NCBI GenBank assembly: GCA_031398695.1
Contig: JANNNU010000060.1
Location: forward strand, 1 to 36,347
Origin: JAIYDJ01 sp031398695
Lineage (GTDB): Bacteria; Pseudomonadota; Alphaproteobacteria; Rhodobacterales; Rhodobacteraceae
Reading direction: 5' to 3'
Length of the DNA stretch: 36,347 bases
The notes beneath the pieces were generated by a model, which was given only the letters and a program-made list of their open reading frames with translations, searched no databases and was not told where the DNA came from. Positions 26,224 through 35,429 of the stretch are shown piece after piece (the stretch's first letter is position 1; each line of letters starts with the position of its first letter). Position numbers and translations under genes: made by a program.

Positions 26224-27129
26224 ATGTCCGCATGTCTGTCCACCTCGGCCTTTGCCACACGAACCGTCCCTACAGATGCACGTGTCCCGGGCCTTAGCGT
26301 GGCATCCGACGCGCTTCAAGTCCGCACCTGGGGCACCCGGGGCAGCCTGCCGGTCTCTGGGCCGGACTTCGTCGAATTCGGCGGCAGCACGACCTGCATC
26401 GAGGTGCGGTGCGGGGACGAGGTGCTTCTGTTCGATGCCGGCTCCGGTCTGTTGCCCGCCGGTCGCGCTCTCAAGGCGCAGGGCGTCAAGAAGACGCATC
26501 TGCTGTTCACCCACTGCCATTATGACCACATCATCGGCTTTCCCTATTTCGGCGGCCTGTTCGACGCGACGGCGACGGTGGACATCTGGTCGGGTCACAT
26601 GGCGCCGCGCACCACCACCGCCGAGATGATCCACGCCTTCATGCATCCGCCGTTCTTTCCGATCGACCCCGGGGTTTGTCCCGCGCACATCCAGTGCCAC
26701 GATTTTGCGCCCGGCGAGGTGTTGCGGCCCGAAGCGGAAATCACACTGCACACCGGCAGCCTGACGCACCCGGGCGGGGCCGTGGGCTACCGCATCAGTT
26801 GGAAGGGGCGGTCGGTCGCGATCATCACCGATACCGAACATCAGCCGGGGCACCTCGATCCCGTCGTGCTGGACCTGATCGCGGGGGTCGACCTGTTCGT
26901 CTACGACGCCTGCTACACCGAGGCGGAAATGGCGCTGTTCCGCGGCTTTGGCCATTCGTCGTGGCAGCAGGCCATCCTTCTGGCGCAAGCCGCGGGCGTG
27001 GGGCGGGTCGCGTTGTCGCACCATGCGCCGTGGCGCACGGATGTCGAGTTGCGCGCGCTCGAGGCCGAGGCGCAGGCACGGCTGCCGGGGGCGTTCTTTG
27101 CGCGCGACGGTCAGGTGACCGCGTTCTGA
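26224..27129 (+). CDS. Metallo-beta-lactamase-fold hydrolase
   Basis: This protein has up to 301 residues. VRTWGTRGSLPVSGP opens the MBL fold, and the zinc motif HCHYDH follows in LLFTHCHYDHIIGFP. Other ligands are in SLTHPGGAVGYR, IITDTEH and the final SHHAPW. This is the PhnP/cAMP phosphodiesterase-like branch of the superfamily in general appearance; substrate unknown. The start is uncertain: 26224 is the only ATG before the domain, but GTG at 26299 would give 276 residues, a better family length. Neither has a clear ribosome site. It is divergent from the phosphoesterase gene and overlaps the convergent deacetylase gene by 19 bases. Confidence 0.87.
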   Translation: MSACLSTSAFATRTVPTDARVPGLSVASDALQVRTWGTRGSLPVSGPDFVEFGGSTTCIEVRCGDEVLLFDAGSGLLPAGRALKAQGVKKTHLLFTHCHYDHIIGFPYFGGLFDATATVDIWSGHMAPRTTTAEMIHAFMHPPFFPIDPGVCPAHIQCHDFAPGEVLRPEAEITLHTGSLTHPGGAVGYRISWKGRSVAIITDTEHQPGHLDPVVLDLIAGVDLFVYDACYTEAEMALFRGFGHSSWQQAILLAQAAGVGRVALSHHAPWRTDVELRALEAEAQARLPGAFFARDGQVTAF

Positions 27130-27872
27130 TCCAGCTCGTCCAGCAGATCCGACAGGCGGTGCCAGCGCGCGCCGGCATGCGCGGCGGTGATCGTGAACAA
27201 TCGTTCGGTGAAGTTCCATGCGGCTGCGTCGTGCACGAGATGATGGGTCATGAACCCCACCGGCGCGTCCGTGGCACGGGAAACCTCCAGCCGCCGCACC
27301 AGATCGGCGACCAGCGCCGAAGGCTCCCTGCCCCCGCGTGAGCCTCTCCAGTCGATCAGATCGACGTGAACATTGACCCGCAGCGGCAGCGCAGCGCCCT
27401 GTTCAGGGCCGAACACCGATAGCCCACAAAACCCCAGTGCGGGCAGGGAAGCGATCAGCGCCGGGTCGATCCGGTTCCACGGCGGCACCAGAACCGGCAC
27501 CAGACGCGCGCCGTAGAGGCGAGCAAGATGCGACAGACCCTGTGCCAACTCCGCCAGAATGTCCGGGGCGGGCCGATCGGGGCCAAGCTCGCAGGACTTG
27601 TCCGGGGGCCGCGCGTGGTTGACATGCGACCAGCCGTGCGGGGCCACTTCGACCGCCAATCCGTGCAGGCGCGCGGCCAGCGCCGGGCCCGTCGGTTGCG
27701 GAATGACCGCCAACGTCAACGGAACCCCATGATCGCGCCCGAGGTGCAGCAGATGATCAAGCGGCGGGCTGGGATCGACCGCGTCGTCGTCGCGCAGCCA
27801 GAAGCGGGCCGTCCTGCCCTGCGCCGCAAACGCATCCAGCGCCCGGCGCAGCGGATCGAACACATCGGGCAT
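27111..27872 (-). CDS. Polysaccharide deacetylase family protein
   Basis: This 253-residue protein has the NodB-type fold. FWLRDDDAVDP carries the catalytic and metal aspartates (D28/D29), and HGWSHVNH (79-86) supplies the metal histidines. Later motifs include LVPPWNRID and GFMTHHLVHD. No signal peptide is seen, so it may act in the cytoplasm, or the start may be misassigned. It would remove acetyl groups from a GlcNAc-containing glycan or precursor. Its ATG overlaps the stop of the GT4 gene upstream (TGATG). Confidence 0.85.
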   Translation of the reverse strand: MPDVFDPLRRALDAFAAQGRTARFWLRDDDAVDPSPPLDHLLHLGRDHGVPLTLAVIPQPTGPALAARLHGLAVEVAPHGWSHVNHARPPDKSCELGPDRPAPDILAELAQGLSHLARLYGARLVPVLVPPWNRIDPALIASLPALGFCGLSVFGPEQGAALPLRVNVHVDLIDWRGSRGGREPSALVADLVRRLEVSRATDAPVGFMTHHLVHDAAAWNFTERLFTITAAHAGARWHRLSDLLDELDQNAVT

Positions 27873-28960
27873 CAAGATCCCCCCACGGCCTGCGACAGGA
27901 TGTGGTCAAGCCGTGCGACCGCCGCGGAAAACGAATGTCTGTCAAGAACCCGCGATCGCGCGGCCTCTCCCAACCTGCGGCGCAGCGCGGTGTCGGTGAT
28001 CAGGGCTGCAACCGCAGCGCGGTAGGCCGCGTCATCGTCCGGCGGGGTCATGAGGCCGGTCTGGTCGGTCACCACCTCGGGCACCCCTGCGATGCGCTGC
28101 GCCGCGACGGGCAGACCTGCCGCCTGCGCCTCGAGATAGGCGAGGCCATAAGCCTCGCCGTAACCGGGCCAGAGGTAGGCCTCGCTTTCGTTCAGAAGGT
28201 CCGCCACCCGCGCAGCGTCGCATTGCCCGGCCCACACCACGCGATCCTGCAACGCCGCGAACAGGCTGCGCACCTCTGGCTCGGTCGGACCGGCGCCGAC
28301 GATCGTCAACCTCCAGTCCAAATCCGTCAGGCCGGACATCGCCCGCGCCAGCATGGCATAGCTGGCCACCTTGTCGCCCGGGCGCATCATGGCGACGGTG
28401 ATCAGACGCACCGGACCATCCTGCGGTCTTCGCGGCGCAGAAAACGGTGTCGGGTCGATGAACGGGGGAAGGTCGGCCAGCCGGGCCGCAGGTGCTGCCG
28501 CAACGATCCCCGAGCGGTCGCGGGCGGTCAAACAGATGTTGACTGCGGCTTGCAGCAAACCGTCGAGCACCGTGGATTGGCTGGCCGACCAAATCCCCCG
28601 ATTGCGCCGTGCCGAATACGACGACTCGATCGTGACATAGGGCAGGTCATGGTCGCGACACAGCGCCGGGCCGATCAGATCGGGGGATTTGTAGTAGGGG
28701 TGGTACGCGACCCAGACCGCAGGGCGACCGCCCCGCCAGTCTGCCGCGATGCGTCCGCGCTCCAGCGTCGCCGCCTCCGCGATGCGCGACGCGGTTTCCG
28801 TGTCGTCGGGGTCCCCGCAATAGCTGCGCAGGTCAGACACCAGCGCGACCTCGTGACCCGCCGCGATCAGGGCCGCCCGCACCATGCGGGCCATCAGCCG
28901 GTCACCCGACGGCACCGGATGATCGGGCGATTTCAGCGGGGCATAGAACGCGATCCGCAT
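27872..28960 (-). CDS. GT4-family glycosyltransferase
   Basis: This 362-residue GT-B protein begins MRIAFYAPLKSPDHPVPSGD, the usual first strand and acceptor loop. The donor site has GYGEAYGLAYLEAQAAGLPV and then AAQRIAGVPEVV, the GT4 E-x7-E pattern. AGGA lies seven bases before the ATG at 28960. It is coupled by TGATG to the polysaccharide deacetylase and follows the dehydratase gene after 111 bases, so the three make a probable glycan operon on the minus strand. Acceptor unknown. Confidence 0.9.
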   Translation of the reverse strand: MRIAFYAPLKSPDHPVPSGDRLMARMVRAALIAAGHEVALVSDLRSYCGDPDDTETASRIAEAATLERGRIAADWRGGRPAVWVAYHPYYKSPDLIGPALCRDHDLPYVTIESSYSARRNRGIWSASQSTVLDGLLQAAVNICLTARDRSGIVAAAPAARLADLPPFIDPTPFSAPRRPQDGPVRLITVAMMRPGDKVASYAMLARAMSGLTDLDWRLTIVGAGPTEPEVRSLFAALQDRVVWAGQCDAARVADLLNESEAYLWPGYGEAYGLAYLEAQAAGLPVAAQRIAGVPEVVTDQTGLMTPPDDDAAYRAAVAALITDTALRRRLGEAARSRVLDRHSFSAAVARLDHILSQAVGGS

Positions 28961-29071
28961 GCTGGGTCCTGTTGGCAATCCCGATCAAGGCCTAGCCGAT
29001 CGCCTGCTCCTCGGCAACGCAAGGCTCACGTCACGCCACCGCCGCCCGTGGCGCGCGCCGCAGGCGGCCAG

Positions 29072-30949
29072 TCAATCCTGCGGGACGTATCCGGTCTGCG
29101 CCTCGACCAGCAAGGCGCGGATGCGGGCAATGTCACCCGCGTCGCAAGCGATGGCCAGACCGTCGAGCGTCGCGGTGATCGCCGTCAGCGAATGGCACGG
29201 ATCGGTCGCGGTCATGATGCGGGGATGCGCCGTCGCCTGAGGATTGTTGCTGATTAGCAATTCCTCGTAAAGCTTTTCGCCGGGCCGCAGCTTTGTGAAC
29301 ACGATGGCGATCTCGTCCGGTCGCGTCTTGACCCGCTGGGCATTTGCGAACGTGACCGGTTTCAAGCCGTGAAGCCGCGCCATCTGCGCCGCCAGATCGA
29401 CGATCCTGACGGGTTCGCCCATGTCGAGAACGAACACGTCCCCCCCCTGCGCCATGGCGCCGGCCTGGATGACCAACTGCGCCGCTTCGGGTATCGTCAT
29501 GAAATACCGCGTGATGTCCGGATGCGTCACCGTGATCGGCCCGCCCGCCGCGATCTGCCGCTTGAAGAGCGGGATCACCGACCCCGAGGACCCGAGCACG
29601 TTTCCGAACCGGACCATCGACAGTTTCGTGCCAGCGCCCAAGGCGTCTTTGGCCAGCGACTGACAGATCATCTCCGCCAAGCGTTTCGAGGCGCCCATGA
29701 CGCTGGTCGGACCCACGGCCTTGTCCGTCGAAATCAGGATGAACGACTCGACACGCGCCGCGATGGCGGCTTCGGCGACGGTCATCGTGCCTTGCACGTT
29801 GTTGCGGATGCCTTCGACCGCGTTGTGTTCGACCAGTGGGACATGCTTGTAGGCGGCGGCATGATAGATCGTGTGCACGCCAAAGGATTTCAGCGTCTGG
29901 CCGACCCGCGCACTGGACTGCACCGAGCCGAGGACCGGGCTGATCTGCACGTCCAGCGCATGCTGGTCACGGTAGGCGACCAGCTCTTGCTCGATGGAAT
30001 AAAGCGCCAACTCCGACAGTTCGAACAACACCAGATGCGTTGGCAATTGCGGCAGGATCTGGCGGCACAGCTCGCTGCCGATCGAACCGCCCGCCCCGGT
30101 CACCATCACGACCTTGCCGCGGATGTTTGCGGACATCAAATCTTCCAAAGGCGCGATCGGATCGCGGCCGAGCAATTCTTCGATGCCGATCTCGTTAAGC
30201 TCGTCGATGCGCGCCTGACCCGACAGAATCTCGTCCAGACCCGGAATCGTGCGCAACTGCAAGGGACGGCTTTCCAGCGATTTCAGGATCTCGCTGCGCC
30301 GCCGTTTGCTGGCGGACGGAACCGCCAGCAGCACCGCCTCGATCCCGTTCGACCGGATCAGCTGATCCACGCGGGCGGGGCTGTGCACCCGCAAGCCGCC
30401 GATCAACGTGCCCTGCGCCTGACGCGAGTCGTCCAGAAAGGCGATCGGCAGATACTCCGTGCCCTGCCGCAGGATCTGCAGCAACTGCCGTCCTGCAACC
30501 CCTGCCCCATAGATCAGCACGCGCTGCTTGCGCCGGTTCTGGCTGCTGAACACCAGTTCACGAAACGCCAGCCGGATGCCCCCGAGCACAAGAAAGGTCA
30601 GCACCGAATAGATCAGCGGCACGGTGCGTGGAATGGGGGCGCCCAGGATCCACGACAACAGCGCCAGCATCACCCCTGACAGGATCGACCCCAAAAGGAT
30701 CGTTGCCAGACCGCGCCCCGCGATATAGCGGATCACCGCATGATAATATCCGAGCAGGAAAAACGCGAACAGCGACAGTGGAACGACCGGCAGCATCGCA
30801 AGCCAGACCGCCGGCACCGTCAAAATCTGCATGCCGTCATGCCTGAGCCACATCGACACGACGAAGGACGCCAGCAGTAGAACGGCATCCACGGCGACTT
30901 GCAAGGCACGCTTTCCGGTGCGGCTCATGTTGATCAAATGCGAAAGCAT
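29072..30949 (-). CDS. Membrane-bound UDP-sugar 4,6-dehydratase/epimerase (WbpM/CapD type)
   Basis: This 625-residue protein has four N-terminal membrane helices (about 15-36, 47-67, 82-101 and 110-126), a Rossmann-like domain with YGAGVAGRQLLQ (147-158), and a second SDR domain with VTGAGGSIGSELCRQ (283-297). The active site has STDKAVGPTSVMGASKRLAE with Met418 and Lys422, the MxxxK form of large dehydratases such as WbpM and PglF. It would form a 4-keto-6-deoxy sugar from UDP-GlcNAc or a relative. I chose the ATG at 30949; a GTG at 30988 in the same frame is possible, as is the ATG at 30928. None has a strong ribosome site. Confidence 0.92.
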   Translation of the reverse strand: MLSHLINMSRTGKRALQVAVDAVLLLASFVVSMWLRHDGMQILTVPAVWLAMLPVVPLSLFAFFLLGYYHAVIRYIAGRGLATILLGSILSGVMLALLSWILGAPIPRTVPLIYSVLTFLVLGGIRLAFRELVFSSQNRRKQRVLIYGAGVAGRQLLQILRQGTEYLPIAFLDDSRQAQGTLIGGLRVHSPARVDQLIRSNGIEAVLLAVPSASKRRRSEILKSLESRPLQLRTIPGLDEILSGQARIDELNEIGIEELLGRDPIAPLEDLMSANIRGKVVMVTGAGGSIGSELCRQILPQLPTHLVLFELSELALYSIEQELVAYRDQHALDVQISPVLGSVQSSARVGQTLKSFGVHTIYHAAAYKHVPLVEHNAVEGIRNNVQGTMTVAEAAIAARVESFILISTDKAVGPTSVMGASKRLAEMICQSLAKDALGAGTKLSMVRFGNVLGSSGSVIPLFKRQIAAGGPITVTHPDITRYFMTIPEAAQLVIQAGAMAQGGDVFVLDMGEPVRIVDLAAQMARLHGLKPVTFANAQRVKTRPDEIAIVFTKLRPGEKLYEELLISNNPQATAHPRIMTATDPCHSLTAITATLDGLAIACDAGDIARIRALLVEAQTGYVPQD

Positions 30950-31276
30950 GAGGCTCAAAAAGAAATTCCCCGCAAAACTCCTCCTCACGGTGGCTTTTAC
31001 AGCCGCGTCTTGCCGTATCGGGCCACCCTGTTGCCGCCCCGCAACACTCCGCTTCTTAACCGCTACGCTGACGGATTGCTAGGCCGCAGACCGGCACATT
31101 GCTCCACCCCGGCCAAGATTGTTGCCCTGCGGCCGGCTTTGTGCCCCCCTTCGGCATCGGATGGGACCGGTCGGTCCGTCCGCGCAGCTGCGCACCGCCG
31201 GCTTTGCGTCCGCACGATCGCGGCCATCGCCCGACCAATACCGCGAACCTTGCTCATGGATGCGGCGGAGATTGCG
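30950..31276. other. Gene-free stretch between the opg operon and the dehydratase gene
   Basis: These 327 bases hold no convincing gene. Short open frames on both strands lack ribosome sites and recognisable protein character. Small stems are present: GGACC/GGTCC near 31164-31177, and GTTGC/GCAAC near 31031-31046. None has a T-tract. The promoter of the dehydratase operon and the end of the opg transcript should lie here, but I cannot place them. Confidence 0.5.
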
Positions 31277-32113
31277 TCACTGCGGCAAGGCCTCGTACCA
31301 GTCCAACGCCAAGGCGACCCACTCTTTCGGAATACCATGACCGCCCTCGTGCAGCGCAAAGGTCAGCGCGGACCCCGCAGTGCAGTCGGACCAGCGGCGC
31401 ACCTGAAAAACTGCCGTCCCGTCAAACGCGTCGGGCCGTGGTTGCTGGCACCCGTTGGTCCGCCGCCAGATTGCCAGCGAGGCAAAGACATCGCCCTGAG
31501 TGACGCCCGAACTCAGCCGACGCCCCTCAAGCGGGACCGTCGTGTCGGCCCAGCCATGGACATGCAGCAACCGCACCGGACCGGCGCATCCGCTTGGCAG
31601 CGGGTTCCAGAAACTGCCCGCGACCGGGGCGAAAGCCGCAAAGGCGGTAGGCGTCTTGCAGGCGATGTAGCTGGTGGTCGATCCGCCGATCGAAAAACCG
31701 GCGAGGATGATCCGGCTGCGGTCGATGGCATGCCGGGCCGCCGCGTCATCCGCGACGGCCGCCACGAAAACCGCTTCGTCACGCTTGGCGGTCGCTGCAC
31801 GCGCGGGGTGAAAATCCCACGTCCGCCCCTGACCGGTGTCACGCAGCCTGCCATCGGGAGCAATCACGGCGTATCCGCGCGCCAAGGCGGCATCGACCAT
31901 GCCGCGGTTGGACATCGTGGCCTGGCCCGACGCGCCCCAGCCGTGCAGGAACATCACGGCCGGGACCTTGGTTTGCAAATCCACGCCCGCAGGCCGTTCG
32001 ATATGATAGGTGCCGGCAGAAATCTCGCACGGTGCTGCGGTGTCCAGACAGCCCGCGCCCGCTGCGCCACACCACAGCATCAACGCAGCAGCAAGCCGGC
32101 CGGCGCGGGTCAT
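31277..32113 (-). CDS. Secreted alpha/beta-hydrolase (LpqC / PHB-depolymerase-like esterase)
   Basis: This 278-residue protein starts MTRAGRLAAALMLWCGAAGA, an N-terminal signal sequence followed by Cys-Leu-Asp; a lipobox is only weakly matched. The hydrolase part has the oxyanion motif FLHGWGASG, nucleophile motif GFSIGGS, acid motif HGWADTTVP and the histidine in HEGGHGIP, giving a full Ser-Asp-His triad. Its ATG overlaps the opgH stop (ATGA), so it is the fourth gene of the opg operon. A role in editing glucan substituents such as succinyl or acetyl esters is suggested by this position alone. Related proteins include feruloyl esterases and polyhydroxybutyrate depolymerases. Confidence 0.87.
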   Translation of the reverse strand: MTRAGRLAAALMLWCGAAGAGCLDTAAPCEISAGTYHIERPAGVDLQTKVPAVMFLHGWGASGQATMSNRGMVDAALARGYAVIAPDGRLRDTGQGRTWDFHPARAATAKRDEAVFVAAVADDAAARHAIDRSRIILAGFSIGGSTTSYIACKTPTAFAAFAPVAGSFWNPLPSGCAGPVRLLHVHGWADTTVPLEGRRLSSGVTQGDVFASLAIWRRTNGCQQPRPDAFDGTAVFQVRRWSDCTAGSALTFALHEGGHGIPKEWVALALDWYEALPQ

Positions 32114-33876
32114 GTCACGACGGCAAAACTGTACAAGGGCAAGCGGCGCGCATCCGTGGCCGCAAGCGCCGAAAGCGGCACGGCGAGTACGAAACAGACC
32201 GCCACCGGCAACAACCATGGCGTCAGCACGCCAGTCGCCATGAGGCCGCACAGACCCAGGCCCAAAGCCGTTTCCACGGCGTGAAACCGCATCAGAACCC
32301 CCCAGCCGGGTCGACCCGCCAGATGCGGCGCCCAGCCCCCGTCGAACCCGGCCAGCGTGCGGGTCACCGCCCGCACCTGATGCACCATCAGCATCGGTGC
32401 CATCAGAACCGACAGCACGATTTCCGTCAGCACCGAAAACACGAACCGACCCCGGCTGCCCCGCGGCAAACCATGATCGCGCAGATGCGCCACGACGCCG
32501 ATCAGTTTCGGCACCAGCAGCATTGCCGCGACGAACCCGGCGAGGGCACCTTGCGTCACTGGCGGCAGACTAGGCCAAACCGGCATCATCGGATTGCCTT
32601 CGGTGAAATAGGTGATCGTGCCGCCGTCGCCCAACGCTGCCCATAGCACCAGAAGACACAGCCACCACACCGAAGACAGATAGGCCATCGCGCCTTGCAA
32701 CAGGTGGAACCGCGACAACGGATGCAGGCCCGGGACCGTCAGCAACCGCAAATGCTGCATGTTGCCCTGACACCACCGGCGGTCGCGGCGCACATAGCCC
32801 AGCACTGTCTCGGGCGTGTCTTCGTAGCTCGCGATCGCTTCGGGCAGGATGCGCACCCCCCAGCCCGCGCGACGCAAAAGCGCCGCTTCGACGAAGTCGT
32901 GGCTAAGGATCACCCCCCCCATCGGGCGGCGTCCGGGCAAGTGCGGCAGACCGGCCGAGGCGGCAAACGCCCGCGTGCGGATCACCGCGTTATGCCCAAG
33001 AAAGTTTCCGGTCGATCCGGTCCACACCGCAAAGCCACGGGCCAGATTGGTGCCGTACGCTTGCGACGCAAAGGATTGCAGCCGTTGCCACAGCGTGGTG
33101 CCCGGCAACACGCGCGGGACCGACTGCACCAGCCCGCAGGTCGGATCGGCGGCCAAGGCGTTGGTCAGCGTCAGAACCGCATCCCGCCCCATCAGCGAAT
33201 CCGCGTCGAGGATCAGCATCGCCTCGTAATCCGCCCCAGATGCGCTGACCCAATCCCGGATGTTGCCCGACTTGTAGTCGATGTTCTCGTCACGGTGGCG
33301 GTAGAACAACGCCAGGTTCGGGTTTGCCTGCCGCAAAGCCGCAAAAGCAGCTTCTTCGGCTGCCACATCGTCGGCGTGCCGCGTGTCGGACAGCACGTGC
33401 AAGCTGAAGCGGTGACGGTGATCGCGTCCGCGCATCGCGGCCAGCAGTCGAACCGCCTGTCCCATCGTCGCGGCCGCCGGCTCGCCATACATCGGCAACA
33501 GGATGGCGACGTCGATCCCCGGCGCGGACTTAACCGCCGCGGGTGCCCGCCACAGCAGCCCCAGCACCGCCGCGGCGAACGACATCACAACCCAATAGTA
33601 GGCCAAAAGCGACCCGGCCACCAAGACGACTTCGGCCACGGACAACACACCGTCCAGCCTGAACCAGCCGATCGAGATCCACCCGACCGCAAGACTGACC
33701 AGCGCGGGCAGGCCCAAGGCAAAGACACGTGCGGCAAGACGACCCGGTTCGCGGCGCACGCCCGGCGCTTCGGGATCGCAGAACGCCGTGGTCAAAGACT
33801 GATCCGGCATGCCGAGCGGTTCGGGCACCGCATGGCCGGCTGGCGCGAGATCGGGCAGGCGAAGGGCGAGTGTCAT
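32110..33876 (-). CDS. opgH: Glucans biosynthesis glucosyltransferase OpgH (MdoH)
   Basis: This 588-residue inner-membrane glucosyltransferase polymerises the beta-glucan backbone from UDP-glucose. Two N-terminal helices (about 50-72 and 79-108) precede the GT2 domain: LLPMYGEP (126-133), the metal motif LILDADSLMG (221-230), SHDFVEAALLRRAGW (325-339) and RRDRRWCQGNMQ (363-374). Several further helices follow. It lacks the long N-terminal extension of the 847-residue E. coli protein and matches the shorter alphaproteobacterial form. The ATG at 33876 overlaps the opgG stop (ATGA). Confidence 0.96.
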   Translation of the reverse strand: MTLALRLPDLAPAGHAVPEPLGMPDQSLTTAFCDPEAPGVRREPGRLAARVFALGLPALVSLAVGWISIGWFRLDGVLSVAEVVLVAGSLLAYYWVVMSFAAAVLGLLWRAPAAVKSAPGIDVAILLPMYGEPAAATMGQAVRLLAAMRGRDHRHRFSLHVLSDTRHADDVAAEEAAFAALRQANPNLALFYRHRDENIDYKSGNIRDWVSASGADYEAMLILDADSLMGRDAVLTLTNALAADPTCGLVQSVPRVLPGTTLWQRLQSFASQAYGTNLARGFAVWTGSTGNFLGHNAVIRTRAFAASAGLPHLPGRRPMGGVILSHDFVEAALLRRAGWGVRILPEAIASYEDTPETVLGYVRRDRRWCQGNMQHLRLLTVPGLHPLSRFHLLQGAMAYLSSVWWLCLLVLWAALGDGGTITYFTEGNPMMPVWPSLPPVTQGALAGFVAAMLLVPKLIGVVAHLRDHGLPRGSRGRFVFSVLTEIVLSVLMAPMLMVHQVRAVTRTLAGFDGGWAPHLAGRPGWGVLMRFHAVETALGLGLCGLMATGVLTPWLLPVAVCFVLAVPLSALAATDARRLPLYSFAVVT

Positions 33877-35429
33877 GCGCCCACCCAGCGATACAGCCAC
33901 ACTTCGGACACCCGCTGACCGCCGCGCCACAGCTCGGCACGCAGTTCGGCGATGTCGCCTTCGCCTGCCAGCAGCGTCAGGTCCAGCCGCATCCCACCGG
34001 TCGACGGGTTGGACTGCACGATGACCGAACCGATCTCGCCGGCGCTGGACGTCACGCGCGCCTCGATCCGCGACGGGTCGTCGCCCAGTGCGGGATGCCC
34101 CGCGAAATCGATGGTGAAGATCCGTCCGTCCTCGAACACGCGCTTGCCGGTGCGCGTGGCACTGACCTGCGCGACCGTGCCTTCGGCGGGGGCGTCCGTG
34201 CACCAGTGCAGACGATAGGCAAAACGGTGCTCTTGCAGCGCCGGCAGCGGCGTGGCCGGGCGCCAGAACGCCACGATGTTGTCGTTGATTTCCTTGTCGG
34301 TCGGGATTTCGACCAGCATCACGTTACCGTCGCCCCAATCGCCGACAGGTTCGACCCACAGCGACGGACGGCGTTCGTAATGCGCCACGAAGTCGTTGTA
34401 ATCCTCGGGCGACCGCGTCCGCTGCATCAGGCCGAACCCCCGCAGCCCGGTCGAGGCAAAGACGCTGATCTGCAGCGTCGCCGGATTGGTCAGCGGCCGC
34501 CAGACGCTTTCGCCCGCGCCGTTGTGGATCAGCAACCCGTCACTGTCGTGCACCGCCTCGCGGAAGTCGTCGAAGTTGACGTGGTTCATGTCATTGAACA
34601 GGAACATCGACGTGCCCGGCGCAAGACCGACCTGCGATAGTTCCACCCGCGGATAAAGCCGCGCCTCGACGTCGATCGTCGTCGTCTCGCCCGGTGACAG
34701 GGTGAACTTGTACGCGCCGGTGGTGCTGGGGCTGTCCATCAGCGCATGCACGACCACCGACGTGGCGCCCTGCGACGCCTCTTCGATCCAGAAGTCGCGG
34801 AACACCGGAAACTCTTCCGGCCCATCGCCCGCGGTGTTCAGCGCAAGACCCCGCGCCGAGATGCCATACGCCATATCGCGCGAGATTGCACGGAAATAGC
34901 TGGCCCCCTGGAACACCGCGTATTCCTGATAGACGCCCGGCGAGACGAGTTCGCCCAGCAACCGAAACCCGGAAAATCCGGTGTCGGATTCGGGCAGATC
35001 GGGAAACTGGTCGGTGGTGTCGAACACCCGCTTTTCGAACAGAATCGGGCGCGACCGCCCGCCCGAAACCGCGTTCAGCGCGATCTTGGACGAAAAATAC
35101 AGGCCTGCCGGGAAAAACTCGACCTGAACCGCGCCCTTCGTGCCCCGCCACAGCGTGTGGCGCGTGTCGAACCAAATGTTGCGGAACTGGTCGTAGGTCA
35201 TGTCGCGCCACGCCTGCGACACCGGCGGGGGCGCCTCATAGGGCTTTGCGGCCATTGCGCGGGCATGCAGCGCCATGAACACCGGATCAAACGGAACGGG
35301 GTCGCCCAACGTCATTCCCGCGACTTCGGCCAGCGCATCGGCACTGGTCTGCGACATGGCAGGTCGCAAGCCCATGGCGGCCATGCAGGCCAGCATCGAC
35401 ATGGCCGTGCGGCGGGTTGGATGGGTCAT
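33873..35429 (-). CDS. opgG: Periplasmic glucan biosynthesis protein OpgG (MdoG)
   Basis: This 518-residue periplasmic protein is needed with OpgH to form osmoregulated periplasmic glucans. The N-terminus MTHPTRRTAMSMLACMAAMG is a signal peptide with a twin arginine, so Tat export is possible. Family stretches include MTYDQFRNIWFDTRHTLW, GFSGFRLLGELVSPGVYQEY, FLFNDMNHVNFDDFREAVHD and GLRGFGLMQRTRSPEDYNDF. Both its ends overlap its neighbours by four bases, with opgC upstream and opgH downstream. No separate OpgI-type paralogue, known from Rhodobacter sphaeroides, is present between opgG and opgH. Confidence 0.96.
   Translation of the reverse strand: MTHPTRRTAMSMLACMAAMGLRPAMSQTSADALAEVAGMTLGDPVPFDPVFMALHARAMAAKPYEAPPPVSQAWRDMTYDQFRNIWFDTRHTLWRGTKGAVQVEFFPAGLYFSSKIALNAVSGGRSRPILFEKRVFDTTDQFPDLPESDTGFSGFRLLGELVSPGVYQEYAVFQGASYFRAISRDMAYGISARGLALNTAGDGPEEFPVFRDFWIEEASQGATSVVVHALMDSPSTTGAYKFTLSPGETTTIDVEARLYPRVELSQVGLAPGTSMFLFNDMNHVNFDDFREAVHDSDGLLIHNGAGESVWRPLTNPATLQISVFASTGLRGFGLMQRTRSPEDYNDFVAHYERRPSLWVEPVGDWGDGNVMLVEIPTDKEINDNIVAFWRPATPLPALQEHRFAYRLHWCTDAPAEGTVAQVSATRTGKRVFEDGRIFTIDFAGHPALGDDPSRIEARVTSSAGEIGSVIVQSNPSTGGMRLDLTLLAGEGDIAELRAELWRGGQRVSEVWLYRWVGA

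Noticed and set aside
31063..31359. 98-codon minus-strand open frame in the gap after the esterase gene
   Set aside because: It overlaps the esterase 3' end in another frame, has low-complexity Arg/Ala content and no ribosome site.
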